DNA of 64,000 nt. Origin: Trichopria drosophilae. Taxonomy: Eukaryota; Arthropoda; Insecta; Hymenoptera; Diapriidae. The stretch covers positions 116,673,501-116,737,500 of the forward strand of contig CM059585.1 of the NCBI GenBank assembly GCA_030407085.1, given 5' to 3'. Below, in pieces: positions 1 to 12,810 of this stretch (positions are counted from its first letter, which is position 1; the number at the start of each line of letters is the position of its first letter). The position numbers were made by a program, and so were the translations under genes. A model generated the notes under the pieces. The model ran no database searches, had not been told where the DNA came from, and worked only from the letters and a program-made list of their open reading frames with translations.

Positions 1-947
1 ATGGGGTTCGGCGACTCATTGGCCGTGAAATATGGGGTAAAAAGGTTCGATAATTGATTACACAGATTTTTTATGCCGCAAGAGACGTTAATTCTCGCCA
101 CGGCTCGAATCCACCCCTCGGCGAATAATTCCGTTCGAAAAATCCCGGAGGAAGTCCCTCCCATGCCGAAGAAGGAAATGAGGAAAAGTCGGTACGATTA
201 AACTTTAGAGCCTTCGATTACGCCCGTTTTTCAATTAGGTGTCGAATAATTAACTGAAACATAGCACGGTTAACTCCGGATAGATTATCCTCACAACATT
301 AAAAAAATACGAATGAATTTATGTAATTTAATTTGTATTCATCTTAATTTTTTCTGCAGAAGAGGAAGGATCAAAATAAATAGGAATCAACTGATTTTCT
401 TTTGGAAAAAAATGAAATTGCTAATTTTTAATTGTTGATTCGACAAAGCATGACAGGTGTTTTCGTATGGAACAACTTCTCGAAAGCGACGCAAAAGCCG
501 GGTCGATCCGCCAATATAAAAGGGATACCGACGTGAGGGGCATGCCGAATATTTTCTGTGTGAAGAAACACGAGTTCTAATATTAATTTTTATCGAGGCG
601 CAAAGCCCGCGACGCGGGTACGCGCGTGCACACAGAAAAAGAAGGGAAGTTTTTTGCGGCGTCGGCGGATCAACAGAAGCGAGAAAGAGACGGAGATAGC
701 AGAGGAAAGAGAAGCCCCGTGAAAAAGGGCTTGATAGTGTTATATACGTATTGATTAAAGTACGATCGGGGAGAAGAACGCTTTGTTCGGTAAAAAATCG
801 TCGGCTTGGTAATTTGAAAATATTGAGGCGGCCTGCCGTCTCTGTGACTTTCGCGAGGGTGAGAGAAATATAAGCGAAGGTATATAGATGCGACTTGCAT
901 CGCCGTTTAATGGGAAATATTACCCCACCGATGGACTCTTTTGTATG
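1..947. other. Intergenic, no gene recognised
   Basis: This stretch alternates AT-rich and moderately GC-rich sequence. The longest open frame is on the minus strand within 387-1001 (204 codons), but its translation has no domain pattern I recognise and is overlapped by another open frame on the same strand. I see no tRNA, repeat or splice structure that supports a gene. Confidence 0.5.
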
Positions 948-1912
948 GTAATTAATTTCCGGCACTTTTGCACACGCACAACGCCGTTTGAACTTTTTCA
1001 TAACTCGAGATCACTCGGTCTTATCGATTTAGGGCCGTCACATTTCAATAGGCCCCACTAAAATATTATCCCATTGATGGGTTTATCCCATCGAAATTGA
1101 TTATGAAATCATACACGGAAAAAACAGGTTTGGACGTACCGACCAAAGAAGTATGGTTAATTAAAGTATTGATAGGTCGACCATTGCTATGGTAAAGAGA
1201 ACTTTGCATATAGAAGCCCTTTCAAAAAGTATGGTTACAGCAACCATAGAATGGCTGGTGTAACCATAGTATGGAAGGGACATAATTATCAATATAATAT
1301 GGTCAAGACAACCATATCTAAGGTTGTAACAACCATGGTGTTTTTTCCGTGTAGCTACTTCAAAATTATTTGGACTGGATTTGACTGCCTCAATCCTATA
1401 CATAATGACACACCTCCCATAATATTATCTTAAGACATCCATCATACTCCTGAAAACCCTTTTGCATTTTCATTTATTCGTATGCGAGACATCTACTGCA
1501 AGACATTCAACAAATACCCAAAACTACGACTTTCTTCAGGACAATTAATTCTCAGTACTTTTGCAAGCGCACAGTGCTGTCTGAACTTTTTCATTGTTCG
1601 AGATCACTCGGTGTTATTGATTTAGGGACATCATTTAACAATAGGCGCCAATCAAATATCCAAGTAATGGTGTTATTCCATTGAACTCAATTATGGAATC
1701 AAAACTATCTTAGAAATTACTTGGTTGGATTTGGATACTCATCCTGTAAATACACCTTCCATAAGATTATCGGAAAGACATTCATCAAATATCAGACAAG
1801 CTTTTCACATTCGCAATTGTCAGCTGAATTCGTATTTGTGTCTCCTATTGAGTTACACGGGAAGACATTTAACAAACATCAAATCGACGATAAATTTCTT
1901 TGTGCATTATAA
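948..1912. repeat. Diverged tandem direct duplication of ~350 bp
   Basis: Copy A (948-1112 plus 1353-1545) and copy B (1543-1912) align along their lengths. Shared blocks in order include ACTTTTGCA..CGCACA, CTGAACTTTTTCAT or TTGAACTTTTTCAT, CGAGATCACTCGGT, TTTAGGG..TCA, CCATTGA, and a later block around CCATAA.ATTATC followed by AAGACAT. Both blocks keep the same order, so this is a true duplication rather than simple sequence. Copy A is interrupted by a small TIR element (1114-1351) that copy B lacks, so the insertion is younger than the duplication. There is no coding capacity. Confidence 0.8.
1114..1351. mobile_element. 238-bp TIR element (MITE-like) with TA target duplication
   Basis: The ends are CACGGAAAAAACA and its near-perfect inverse TGTTTTTTCCGTG, each flanked by TA. 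Copy B of the surrounding duplication runs straight through the equivalent site, which gives the empty-site allele and fixes the borders. The interior is built from short inverted motifs of the ATGGTTAC/AACCAT type that can form several small hairpins. There is no transposase; the size and TA duplication suit a non-autonomous Tc1/mariner-class element, though the family is an inference. Confidence 0.75.
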
Positions 1913-4571
1913 TATACGTCGTAAAGAAGCCAGGCATCGACAATCACTGGATGAGTGGATTCTTCCGGTCGCCCACTATTGCTCGCGTCCAAGCCGACAC
2001 GCATTAATCGCGCGCGTTGCAGCCGTCAGTTTAGACGATGATTTACTGGATGCATTGATTGGGTCGATCAGAGGCCATATCATCTCGTTTAAAGCCTTCC
2101 ATCATCGGTGCCACTATTTATAGACTCGCGAGGATGATCGAATCATTTTCGTAACACACTTGGGGCTCCTTCTTCCTCCTCATCTTCATCATCATCTTGG
2201 TCTTTCAAGATATCGTGCATTACTGGCTCGTTTGCGCAGTAAGAGTGATTGGTACGATTGAAAGATTGCGCGGAATGTTTCGCTCCATTAACAAATCATG
2301 ACGTTATCGAGTAAACACGTGAAAAATGAATGATTACTATGTCGAACCAGCATTTGTTGCAAATACGAATTAGGGCTTTCATGTAAATGGAAAATGAGGA
2401 TGTTGAAAATTAATCATGGCGATGCTAATGTTGATCTCATTCTTAATGACATTTTTCATTTCACCCGTAAAGGGACAATTTGGTAAATGCACTGTTTCTC
2501 GGTCGACCCGATGGCAAGAAGAATAAGAAAAGACGTCACAGTCAAGCCCCGACCAGTAGAGCCGCGCAATCGGGTATTGACTTTTCCATTAGCCAAGAAA
2601 GTTGTGGTCACCGTAACGGGGAAATTGGTCGTACCGAAAGGGGGTTGGTCCACCAGTGGTATACGAAGACGACGTCATCTTCGTCCTCGTGCGGATTCTG
2701 CGAGACAGCGGAAGGATGGTTGCACGGGAGGAGAGAAGGGGGATGCCATTAATTCTCATAACATTTTACGAGGCGGTATCTGACCTGTATCAAGCCCTTC
2801 CGACGCCCTGGAGCGCGGTTTAGGAGTCATAACTCCCAATCACCTTAAGACATGCAGTCGCGAGCAATTCTCATCCCCTGTACCTGAGAAACTCGAAACA
2901 ACGCCGTTTCTTGGATAGTTAGAAATTGCAACTTACTTTTTCTCCCGGTTAACAAATTCTCAATTTCCTTCCAAATTGGTATTAGACATATATTAATCTG
3001 TAATTGAATTGATATTCATGATGGATTGCAGTTGAATGGTGGGTGATACATTCATAAATAGAATTTTGGTGGTTTATCAATCTTCTCAGTAATGACTAGT
3101 CGTATATTTCTAATATACTTTAAGTAGAAACAAAGTAGACATTTTAAACTGGAAGGAGAAATGATTGATATAATTGAAACTTCCCCGAAGCAAACGTTTC
3201 ATTACAAATTTCTAGTTGATCATTCATCTTATGCTAACAATACCTCATTCACGAAACTTGATAAAGAATGGCACAATTTAGAAGGTTCTCTTTGTCAAAT
3301 TAAGAAAGTAAATTCAAATATACCATGAAAAAAAAATGGAGGTAGACGAAATTACTGAAAAAGGGGTGCGCGAACGCAGTACTTCGCCGTTAAACGTAGC
3401 AAGTCAAATCGACATTCAGTTTCACCCCGCTGCACTCTTTTTCCTGTACTTTTTTATTCGCCGCCACCATCGCTCATTCTCATCGTTCGAAAAATCGCCC
3501 TTTACAGCGCGAGTATCGAGCGGCGGGTTTCTTTTTGATCTCGCTAAAGAATTCATTAAGTTCCGCGGGGGCGGCGGTGGTTAGGTATTAATACAGGGAG
3601 GAGGAAATACCGAGCATGTTTCATGCTCTGCTTGCGCCTGGAGTTGCTTCGCGCGGATGATACTTTCGGCTCGTTCCGTTCCCCCTCACAATACCCGTGC
3701 CGAACGTTTTTCGAATCCTCAACAATTTTCTTAAATGCCAAATTTAAGCACTTCGGAATGCCTTTCACAAAATCAAAATGCGCAACGAATAATTTGTTAG
3801 GTTCTTGAAAAGTGCAGAAACCGCACTTTTCCTCCTTTAACAGTCCTTCAATTCTTCTGGGATTGAAATTGTGGATTTGTGAGAGCGACAGAAAAGTAGT
3901 GGACGATGGAGATCGGATATAGAAGTAGCGTTTTCACGTGGGTTGTTTCGTGGCGGCGAAGTGCATTTGGCCATCAAATAACATCGACACTGCCTATAAC
4001 CGGCTTACGTCCTGACATAAAGTCGGCTTGATTCCTCTTCCGTCTCACCCGAAGCTCCTTCCCATTTCCAGCATCTACACCTTGGTTTCGAAGCGCTTGG
4101 GTACCGTCGCAACGCCATCACATCGAACTACTAACTCGTGATCAGACCACCTAACCACCTTCGAACTACCGTCATATCAGGAGTTGCGGCCTTTGGGAGC
4201 TTAAGAGCGCGATATCAGTTGATTGGGTCTTGCGAGAAAATACACACGCTCTTCTACAACGACAGTATAGAGTTGGGTCGCAGTGATTTTTAGACCAAAT
4301 TCGTACATGGTATCATATTTTTGGTGACAGTTTTCATCATACTTAAAGATTGCTGATTGTCCTTTATTGAAATCACTGATATCAACCCCAGATTTTAGAA
4401 TTGGCGTTTGTTTTACAGCGAAAAATACAGGTATCGATTAAAAAGTAATGAGGAGGATTTGTTACTCCATGGGAGGAAAATCGTTGGAGGTTAAATATTT
4501 AAACCAAAATTTGCAATAACTACAAATCTAGGCGTTAATCGCTTCTTTGATCGGGTGGTTTTCCTCCACAA
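1913..4571. other. Intergenic, no supported gene
   Basis: Several overlapping open frames of 60-132 codons occur on both strands (for example around 1725-2123, 2456-2783 and 3336-3584). They overlap one another and show no recognisable domain. A pyrimidine-rich tract lies near 2165-2205. Nothing here can be called a gene. Confidence 0.4.
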
Positions 4572-5099
4572 ATGCTGAAACCAGCAATTGCGGCCACACC
4601 GATATTTCCAATTAAGTTTCCGGAGGGTGATAGTAGCGAACCGTCCGTAAGTACGGCGGTTGAGGCGATATCGGACGATACTTTCACGGATTAGAGAGGA
4701 CATTGGGCGTCAGGGTACCCGTGATCTTGCGGATGCCTCGCCGAGAATGGAAAGGGACCAATAACTTGCCAATATCGGCATTACTGGCGCACTGCGCGCA
4801 ATATAAACGTTTATGACCCAATGTGTGTCCATCCCAGCCCCTTGCGCCAGCCACTCTCGTCGTTCTATCCATAACGTTTTCCTCGCAGCGACTCTCAACT
4901 AATTTGTTTTGGAAAATAACTAAAGAAAATTTTAGGCTTTGTTTAGATAGCGTCTGTGGATTAAACATTTTCAAAATATGAATTACTTAATTGGTGCATT
5001 GTGTGCCGTCAACGGAGATAAATCTTTCATAGACGAGCCTCGAAAAATCTTATATTTGTGACCTTTCTCTTCTGAAGTACTGTGTGTCTCGATCGCGCA

Positions 5100-5372
5100 A
5101 TGTTATATTCGATCCAGGGAACTCCTGCGTCGGCGACACTTAATGTACCACTATCTATAGAAGACAGGACACAAGACAGCAGGGATATTGTTATATACGA
5201 CCCTGCGGAGGACAGTGTGAGAGGACTGAAGAGAAAGAGAAGGAACTACGAGAGATATCGCCGACCACCAATTACCACCGACCAAGAGTTATTGAAAAGA
5301 TCCCCAAGGGTGAAGCCCAGGGTTGTGCGGAGTTTCATACAGCTAATGAACACTGATTACCGTTTGGCGTAA
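5100..5372 (+). CDS. Possible small or terminal-exon protein of unknown function
   Basis: From the ATG at 5100 this frame encodes 90 residues ending in TAA. The translation looks protein-like: an acidic, Asp-rich middle (DIVIYDPAEDS) followed by a very basic half (GLKRKRRNYERYRR, LLKRSPRVKPRVVR). The ATG has G at -3. Alternatively this is a 3' exon entered at a CAG acceptor just before 5118. In that case an upstream segment, 4572-4646, begins MLKPAIAATP, ends at a consensus GTAAGT donor and joins in phase 0. AATAAA-like signals lie about 90-120 bases after the stop. I do not recognise the family. No signal peptide or membrane segment is visible. It could be a chance frame or part of a decayed gene, since further protein-like stretches in the same frame follow downstream. 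Confidence 0.28.
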   Translation: MLYSIQGTPASATLNVPLSIEDRTQDSRDIVIYDPAEDSVRGLKRKRRNYERYRRPPITTDQELLKRSPRVKPRVVRSFIQLMNTDYRLA

Positions 5373-5681
5373 GGCCGTCGATGATTTGTAAGACTCATTC
5401 GGTCCTCTCGAATTGCTTGCCTTTTACTGATGTTGTTTCTAATAGATTTTATTAGCACTAACGAAATAAAAAACTGATTGATAAAATAAACAATATTTAC
5501 AGATCAAATGTCTATCAATATTATTATACTATTCATGTTCATGTATGGATCATTCCTGAGCCTTAAATTCTTAACATATACTTTTATGAATCATACTTTA
5601 TTGAGAATCTAGAGAAGAATAATTCCCAAAAATAGGAAAAAGCAGTGCTAAAAGAGATATGTGCAGCGAGGAAACACATGA

Positions 5682-6044
5682 ACCTTCGAGGAAAAGGGAA
5701 AACGATGGCATATTGGGGTCGGAGACATTATAGGACCGTCGCGAGAGCTGATCAAAGACGATGAAGCTTTGAGGAGGAAAATTGGTAAAGAGGGACTCGC
5801 AACGAGCTGCTTCGTGAGAGCAAAGATTCCGTCGGGGTAAGAGCCTTCCTAAACCATAGCATCGCAAACCAACGAAGATGACACCAAAACTAATACACCG
5901 GTATACTCCGAGCCAAAGGTGTTAGCGAATTACGGCACGTTTACAGCAAGCAAAACATTCTGTAAATGGCTTTCGTATTACGCAGTCGTCGTGATGTTTA
6001 CAAATTTCGACCCATCGTAAAAAAATGTTTGTTTTGTAAATAAA
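5682..6044 (+). pseudogene. Two protein-like open stretches in one frame separated by stops, then a polyA signal
   Basis: In the same frame as the 5100-5372 ORF, 5682-5837 reads through a segment containing GDIIGPSRELIKDDEALRRK and ending ..AKIPSG before TAA. After a second TAA, 5853-6017 reads 55 more codons (containing TNEDDTKTNTPVYSEP) to TAA at 6018-6020. AATAAA follows at 6039-6044. A donor-like GTAAGA begins at 5837. Splicing from it to an AG at 5949-5950 would keep the frame and remove both stops. The segment is therefore either a real 3' end with one short intron or a decayed coding sequence. I do not recognise the product. A hydrophobic stretch in this frame also lies at about 5505-5610. 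Both alternatives remain weakly supported. Confidence 0.22.
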
Positions 6045-8619
6045 AGTTTTAAGAAATCGTACGATATGCAATTCATATATTTATAAATTATGTCGTTATG
6101 ATATTTCCTGATTCAGTAAAGGAGGGGGAGACATTTCTAAAATTCATGAATGCTGTTCAATTCTATGTTCTTATGCTCTCGTATATCTCCTTGAGGATAG
6201 CCCCATCCTTTCCTTTACTAATTTGCTCGAATCTCTGAGCTGATGAAAGGATCTTGTTAATTGGGAATACTGATGTCTGAGCGTAGCGACTATCGGATCG
6301 ATCCCTCTTTACTCTGGGCTTTCGTGTCCTCTCTCCCACTTTCTGATATCTCTTCCAACCTTTTCTTGCTCCTCTTTCCCGCGAGACGTCGTCAAAGAGA
6401 CCTTATTTATGAGACTTTTGGTAAACAGATGGATAAATCTAATATTGCTGGGTGAGTCTGATCTTCCGGAAGGGCGGTAATCCGTAAGAATTTCAGATTC
6501 GAAGATCGAAAATGCCAGCTAATTTCTTAAGATCTTTACTGGGAAAGTCGTGACATAGGTTATTATGTACTCCAGAATAAATATCCGTCGATTTAAACTC
6601 GAATCCGATAGACATATGTAATCACCAATAAGCTAACGACATAAATGTCCGTTTCATAGGATAAAAACTTAATTTTCTTTTTACCAATGATGATTTGAGA
6701 ATAATTCGTGTAGACTTGGCAGGAATGTCATATTACCAGTAATAGCATACTTGCATGACCAACTCTTCGTGGGACCGGAACAGAATCTCGAGATCTTAAC
6801 AACAACGCGTCATTTCCGTTTTATATGCAAGCTTGCGGATTATCTTCTCTTTAATCGGCAATAAATACCGCGCAGACACCAGATATCTATCTGCATACAT
6901 CAGAATTTGCTGGTTCAGACTTGTCTCGTTAATTGATTCAAACCATAATAATGCATGGCGCATCACTTTTCGTACCTACCACCGTGCTTTTTCCCTGACT
7001 TCCTTTAACCTTCGCTTTGGACATTATAAAACCGTAGGAAAGGAAACGACGAGAGGGTGATTAACAGTAACTTTTATAACGTCCAAGTCGCTGACCAATT
7101 GAACATGTCAACGTACTTATTTGTGCGAATCGAAGGAATCGCCTTGTTTCTCGTGTCTGGTTTATGAAACGACAGTTGGCATCATTAACACTGAGCACGG
7201 AGACTCGTTTTTAAACAATTTTACAAGGCATCTAAGGGATCGTTATCAGTACGTAGCATCGCTGTGAGATCATCGAGTGCGATCGCATTACGGTTCGGCG
7301 TTTCCGTTCGCGTCAATAGAGCACGGAAGGCAACATCTGTCTCCCAGTCCTGTATCAAAGCAGACACGTGATCGACCCGCATATCATTGTTGCCAATATT
7401 TTATAATTAAATTCGCAAATATTCCGTTTGCTTCGTTTGTTGCTTGACCGCTGGCTTTTTGATAAAATCTACGACAGTGCTTTTCATTATACTGGGAAAT
7501 GCGTGTGATGCGCAACTTTAATGATAAAAAGAGTTGAAGGGGAGACCGAGGTTAAATGATGCATTTATGTTTTTAGTGTTATTATTATTGTATTCAAAAA
7601 ATATTTTCATGTGGATAAAAGTGCATAACGGGTAATTTCCTTGTTTTTGTGCCCTTTTCGTGGAGTTTGATGGTTTACTGATGGTCCTTTCGTACATGTC
7701 CAATGCACTGCTTTATAAGCAGATATAAAGACAAAACCAATTGTAAATTATGGGCCGTTGATTTAAACCTCAAAAGATGTAAAAAGACGTTTATGAGTTG
7801 CTAGGATTTCGTTTATATTTGAGTACAGATGGAATAATAAGTAAATATGAACGTACCCTCATTTTTATATGTGATTTTAATATGTTCTTTATTAAATATT
7901 TATTAAAAAATGTATTTTGATCCGTATATCGATTAAACAGTAACAGAAACATCTCTTTTTTTTGAGGCCGACATAATCATGCAATCCTAAATAATGTCTA
8001 TATTAATTTTTAAGTAAATATAAGCCCAATTATTCTTTGCGGTTTTTATGATCATTTACTTCGCCAAAAATGGATTTGTTTTTAAAAATAAATTAAAAGT
8101 CGTCTAATAAATTACAGGTCTTCAACTTGCCGAGATATTCATCCACTTGTATACCACTTTAAAAAGAGATATTACTTAATACGACTGTAGCGTCACCGTC
8201 TTGTTATACAATCATAATCGAAATATTTTATTTAACTTTAATACATGTTAAAAATCTGTTTTTAAACTATTTAAAACCCTTTTTTATACTTTATATATTA
8301 AGTTGCAAAGTCGGACCTCTCCTTAAATTCAACGAGTTTAGGAAGCAAAATTCATAAATATTAATGAAAGTGAAAAATGTTGAATGAATTCAATGCACAA
8401 TTCTATTGAATTTAATTTATTGTTATTAATTTTAATTTAAATGTTGCAATGACATGAAAAATAAATATACTACATTTATGTATGGTTAAGAATTAAATTT
8501 AAAGTATAAGAAGTCGTTCAAACACAAATCGGATAAATTTAATCAATTGTCCTGCATTTTAATTATTGATTAAATCAAAAGACCATTTCGAGGAAATATG
8601 TTTTATTCCAACAACGTAA
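6045..8619. other. Intergenic, no gene recognised
   Basis: Mostly AT-rich sequence, with a somewhat GC-richer patch near 7230-7380. The open frames are short (75 codons or fewer) and without recognisable content. I see no repeat shared with the rest of the window. Confidence 0.45.
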
Positions 8620-9150
8620 ATTAAAATAATACATTTTGCAACTAGGGAGTAAAATAGTCTGCAAACATGCTGTCATTCCTTCTGCAAAAACTTTTCTTAC
8701 ACTCTATATCGCGGGACCATTATGATACTTTCACTCTCTGGAAAAATAAGTGTATCCAATACGCAAATAGTAATTTTCGATACAAGGGCGTAAATGTTTT
8801 TTCTACGAATGTAAGGGCTGCGAAAAATGTGAAAAATGTTTAAAGTAACATTTAACGCACACAGTAACATAAAGATATTATAAAAATATGACAGCAGTGT
8901 CCTCCGCCGCCTTTGTAGATGTCTGCTTTCTCGTTAAAATTTATTGTAATTTTTTATTATTGCATTTTTTTTATTTCACACATTTTCTAAATTTAATTAT
9001 CTCAAAATGTAAAAAATTGTAGATCTTATTAGTACACTATTATGCAAGTATAAACAATAATCATATGGTATATGGCGTTCTCGTGTACAAAAATTAGTAT
9101 GAGCAACAAGGGCGAATAGGTGTATTTTGCTCCCCACAAAGCACTAATTT
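8620..9150 (-). repeat. Dispersed TAAAATAGT-type repeat, inverted relative to the 18.2-20.8 kb region
   Basis: The segment at about 8628-8660 (..ACATTTTGCAACTAGGGAG..) is close to the reverse complement of 18967-18997. The block near 8788-8823 (GGGCGTAAATG.. to ..GTAAGGGCTGCG) resembles 20645-20720, including CGTAAATGTTT and CGAATGT. Both loci are rich in GTAAAATA- and ACTCCC-type modules. This is a non-coding dispersed repeat of unknown class; its borders are approximate. Confidence 0.5.
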
Positions 9151-11869
9151 TAAATTATTGATACCTGACGTTAAGCACACTGTTTGCTGTTAATTGATAT
9201 TAACGATTCGATAATATTCAAAGCTTTATTAGTAGATCTAGAAGAATGATCATCAAAATCAATATTACCAACATTCGAATTGCTACCTTTGCAGCGAGGA
9301 TTCGATAAGATGTAGCAGCGCCGCAATTCGGAGAGTAATGAACTACAAAACATCACATAAATGCCGTAGTTTGTATGTAGAAACGTTGTACTCAGTTTTT
9401 GATAATTATTTATAGTGAGATATTAAATAATATTTCTATAAATTCCCCATACGGAGCATCAAATTACCTTTTAAATGAAAAGAAATGAACAAAATTTAGC
9501 AAGATAACCAATGTTGAATTTGAAAAAAAATAAGTACCGCGTACCATGCAGTTTATATTTTTAATTATAAATCGTTCCACACCCAAAATTTAAAATCTGC
9601 TGCCACGAAGATTATATGTATATTGATACATTGTTATTGTCTGAATTTTAAAAAGGGTCTTTACATCGAAAAATGTAAATTAAAAACTTACAAGCTATTT
9701 TCTAACCTCACCATGTAATGTTACGTGAAAAAGGACATTTTTACAAGAAAAGCCATAAAATAACTACGAAAAACCTGGGTTAGATGGATATTTTTGCGCA
9801 TAAATAAAGTAAAAATTGCAAAAACAACAAATAAAATTTTGAAATATCATCACAAATTTTAATCGATTTTAAAATGTTCTATATGATCAAGATTATTTGC
9901 GTGTGATTTTTTTTTGCGTATACTAACGGTTCACAGATGACGTAGCAAAAATTTAATCATGTGTGAGAAAAAGTTGCCTCTGGTATTATAATTTTGTAAT
10001 ATTTTCGATTTCGCCTACGTTTTCGAGAAGATCGCGTTTATTCATAAAATCGTACATTAAACAATGAATAAAAAAATTCCTGATAGCGGATTTTGGCGGA
10101 TTTCGGGCATGTTTTTTACGACGGGTTCTGGGATAGAATCCCGATTGGCTTTGTTGCAATTGTTTGGGTCAAAACTTAATTTTACTGGATTATAGAAAAT
10201 ACCAATTTTCTTAAAACCAGGTTTCAAATGCTTGAAAAGCAAAAGGATTTAGTAATTAAAGCAAAACTGAACTTTCATTTAATTTGTGTCAATCACGGAA
10301 CTTTGTAAAAATGTGAATATTCAGAAGCTCGGTTCGGGTTAATAGTAAAATCTTCTCGATTCATTTTCAGTAATTCTTTCCTCACAACTATCAAAAATTC
10401 TATTTCAAAGATTACAAATGAACAAGAAAATTTATTTAGTCTTTTAAATGATGAAAAAAATTGTAAAATATTACATGCCAAATTCAGAATGAAAAATGGT
10501 ATTTATTATATCACTTTATTATTAGCAAGAAGTAGAATATGACGAATTTTCAAATTCGGTATAAAACGTATTCCATTCATTTCGTTAAAGAACGATATAT
10601 TCAAATGACAATATAGAATAATAAATTTGTATCTTATTCGTTCGTCTGATATCAAGTTGATTAAGCCCGAAAGTATTTTCCAAAATTAGATTTTACTTAC
10701 TCTTGTGGACTGAGTATTCACTACAGTCGACAAGAATAATTTCTTTCCTTTTACAATCCTACGTTTATACTATATGATTTTTTAATTAAGTAAATATTCG
10801 CGTAACTGAAGAAAATAATTTCTTGTCTAGTAACATGGTGAGCTTGCACTACGAGCAACCCAAAAGTTTTCCCTTTCCAGTTTATTTTTATATAATTATG
10901 ATGCTTTATGGCCATTTTAAGATGAAAATGAAAATTATCGGTATGGGAAACAGAAATTATATGCATTTTTTGTCCAATTTTTGAGTATAATGTTTTAAAA
11001 ATAAATAAATAAAATATTTATTACGTTAAAGTATATATTTTAACATTAAAGAATAGTCCGTTTAATAAACAAATCATTTCATTAAATATAATTGAGGAGA
11101 TTTTCAAAAATAATTTAAAAAATTTAGCGCTTATTCGTTTTTATTTAATAACTCGTCTGCAAGTCATTTAATCCATTATGCGATGATAAATTAAAGTACA
11201 TAAAATTTTCTGTAAACCTGAAACTTGTCTATCTTTTGTTCGTATACCAATATGGCCATTTAAAGATCAGTATTAATGAAACATTAATTACAATCTGTTT
11301 TCTTGTGTAGTTTGATTAGTGTCTTTTATTGGTTGAACTGCATCGTAGTACTTTTTGTTTAAGAAGTTTTTGAACAATATTATGTAAATACTATTTAATC
11401 ATAAACATCAAAAGTTAAATATGAAAATTTAAACTTTTCAAACAAACAGTACTATGATTTTCAGATAAAGTTAAAAAAAACATAAAATAAACTACACTTA
11501 AGGACAAATTTATATTAATTTTTCATTAAAACTCTACTCTAAATGACTATATTTCTGTAACAACAATAGATAAAGAAGTTTATTTTAGTAGTGAATTTTA
11601 TGTACTTCGATTGAATTTCTTTTTTATTGAACATAAAATATATTCGTATTGTTATTTTTCTCGACCGTTTATAAATTGTATCTTTTAATTTACTTGTGAT
11701 ATTTATCGGTCAGTAATAATAATAACCTATAAGAATAACTTAAGGCTATAAAAAATATATATAATATATCTTTTAATGCAATAAATTTTTTATTACGAAA
11801 TTAAATGATAATAAGGTATAACTAAATGATAGAAAAAATAAACTGGAAGAGGTCTTGGATTTAACTTTT
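9151..11869. other. AT-rich intergenic, no gene recognised
   Basis: Long AT-rich stretch with frequent stops in all frames and only 60-70-codon chance frames. No structured repeat was noticed. Confidence 0.5.
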
Positions 11870-12810
11870 CCCGCTCTCTAAAATTTCTTTGAGTGAAATT
11901 TATACTTCAAACCTGGAGTGATCGTAAAGCTCACTCTAAAAAGTGTGAAAGACCATTCTAAAAGAGTGAGAACCGTCACTCAAAGTGAAAGAGTGACACT
12001 CACACTACGCTTGTAATGAAAATTCACTCTGTATGAGGTTAAGATTCACGCGAAAGTGTGAGATTTTGTCACTGCGGTTACAATAGCAGCTATAAGCAGA
12101 GTTACAAAAAGTACAAGTGTTTTAACTTCAAACATCTTTTAATGCTATAGGAATATGAAGTTTTAAATTTCATAAAAAAATATATACACAGATTGGTCAA
12201 GTGAAACTTAAAAAACATAAATATGTTCATCTCTTTGAAATATCACTTGATTACCGAAATGATCAAAGGTTGAATTTAACAATTTATGAAACTTTTGAGT
12301 GTATTCTAATAATTGAGACGTTAAAATTATTATTGTCTCGTGTTGAAATTCGTTTTAAAATTTTGAACATGATTGCCATGGGTCTTTCAAAAATTAATTT
12401 TTGATCATATGTCCTTCATGTTATTTATAATTATTTAGTAAGTACAAGAATAAAAAGTTCATATAATAATAGAAATCAAAGAAATAAATCTCATTTCCAA
12501 AAAAAGTTCCGTGTCAGTTTTATTCGCACCCACCTTTCTCCATTACTTTCAAATATGTCGAAAAATTGATTGATACAATTTATTTTATGAAAATACAGCA
12601 ATTGATTATTTTTTCTTAAAAATAATAATGTTTTTCGTTTGTTTATAAACTTAGAATTGCAATATTAGATTATAATTTATGCATTTCGGATTTAAAAATT
12701 TCATACACATTTCATTGCAATTAAAGTGAAATGATCACTCCATACAGACTGGCTCACTTTTCACTTTTAGTTGGAGTGAACTGTCACTCCTTAAGAGTAA
12801 GGTTTACTAA
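11870..12810. repeat. GAGTGA/TCACTC motif-rich hairpin repeat(s)
   Basis: Two clusters, 11890-12080 and 12728-12805, are densely packed with GAGTGA and its inverse TCACTC. Perfect small hairpins include GTCACTC..GAGTGAC near 11975-11998 and GGAGTGA-ACTG-TCACTCC near 12773-12791. The intervening roughly 650 bp is plain AT-rich DNA with an 18-bp perfect palindrome (TCAAAAATT plus its inverse) at 12387-12404. The two clusters could be the two sides of one element or separate insertions. No coding capacity is visible. Confidence 0.5.

Noticed and set aside
387..1001. 204-codon minus-strand open frame
   Set aside because: Its translation has no domain pattern I recognise, a 76-codon frame overlaps it on the same strand, and there is no splice or polyA context. 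It is probably a chance frame in a GC-richer patch.
2456..2783. Three overlapping open frames on both strands, one possibly an exon
   Set aside because: The frames conflict, none resembles a known domain, and splice-like sites around them are not decisive.
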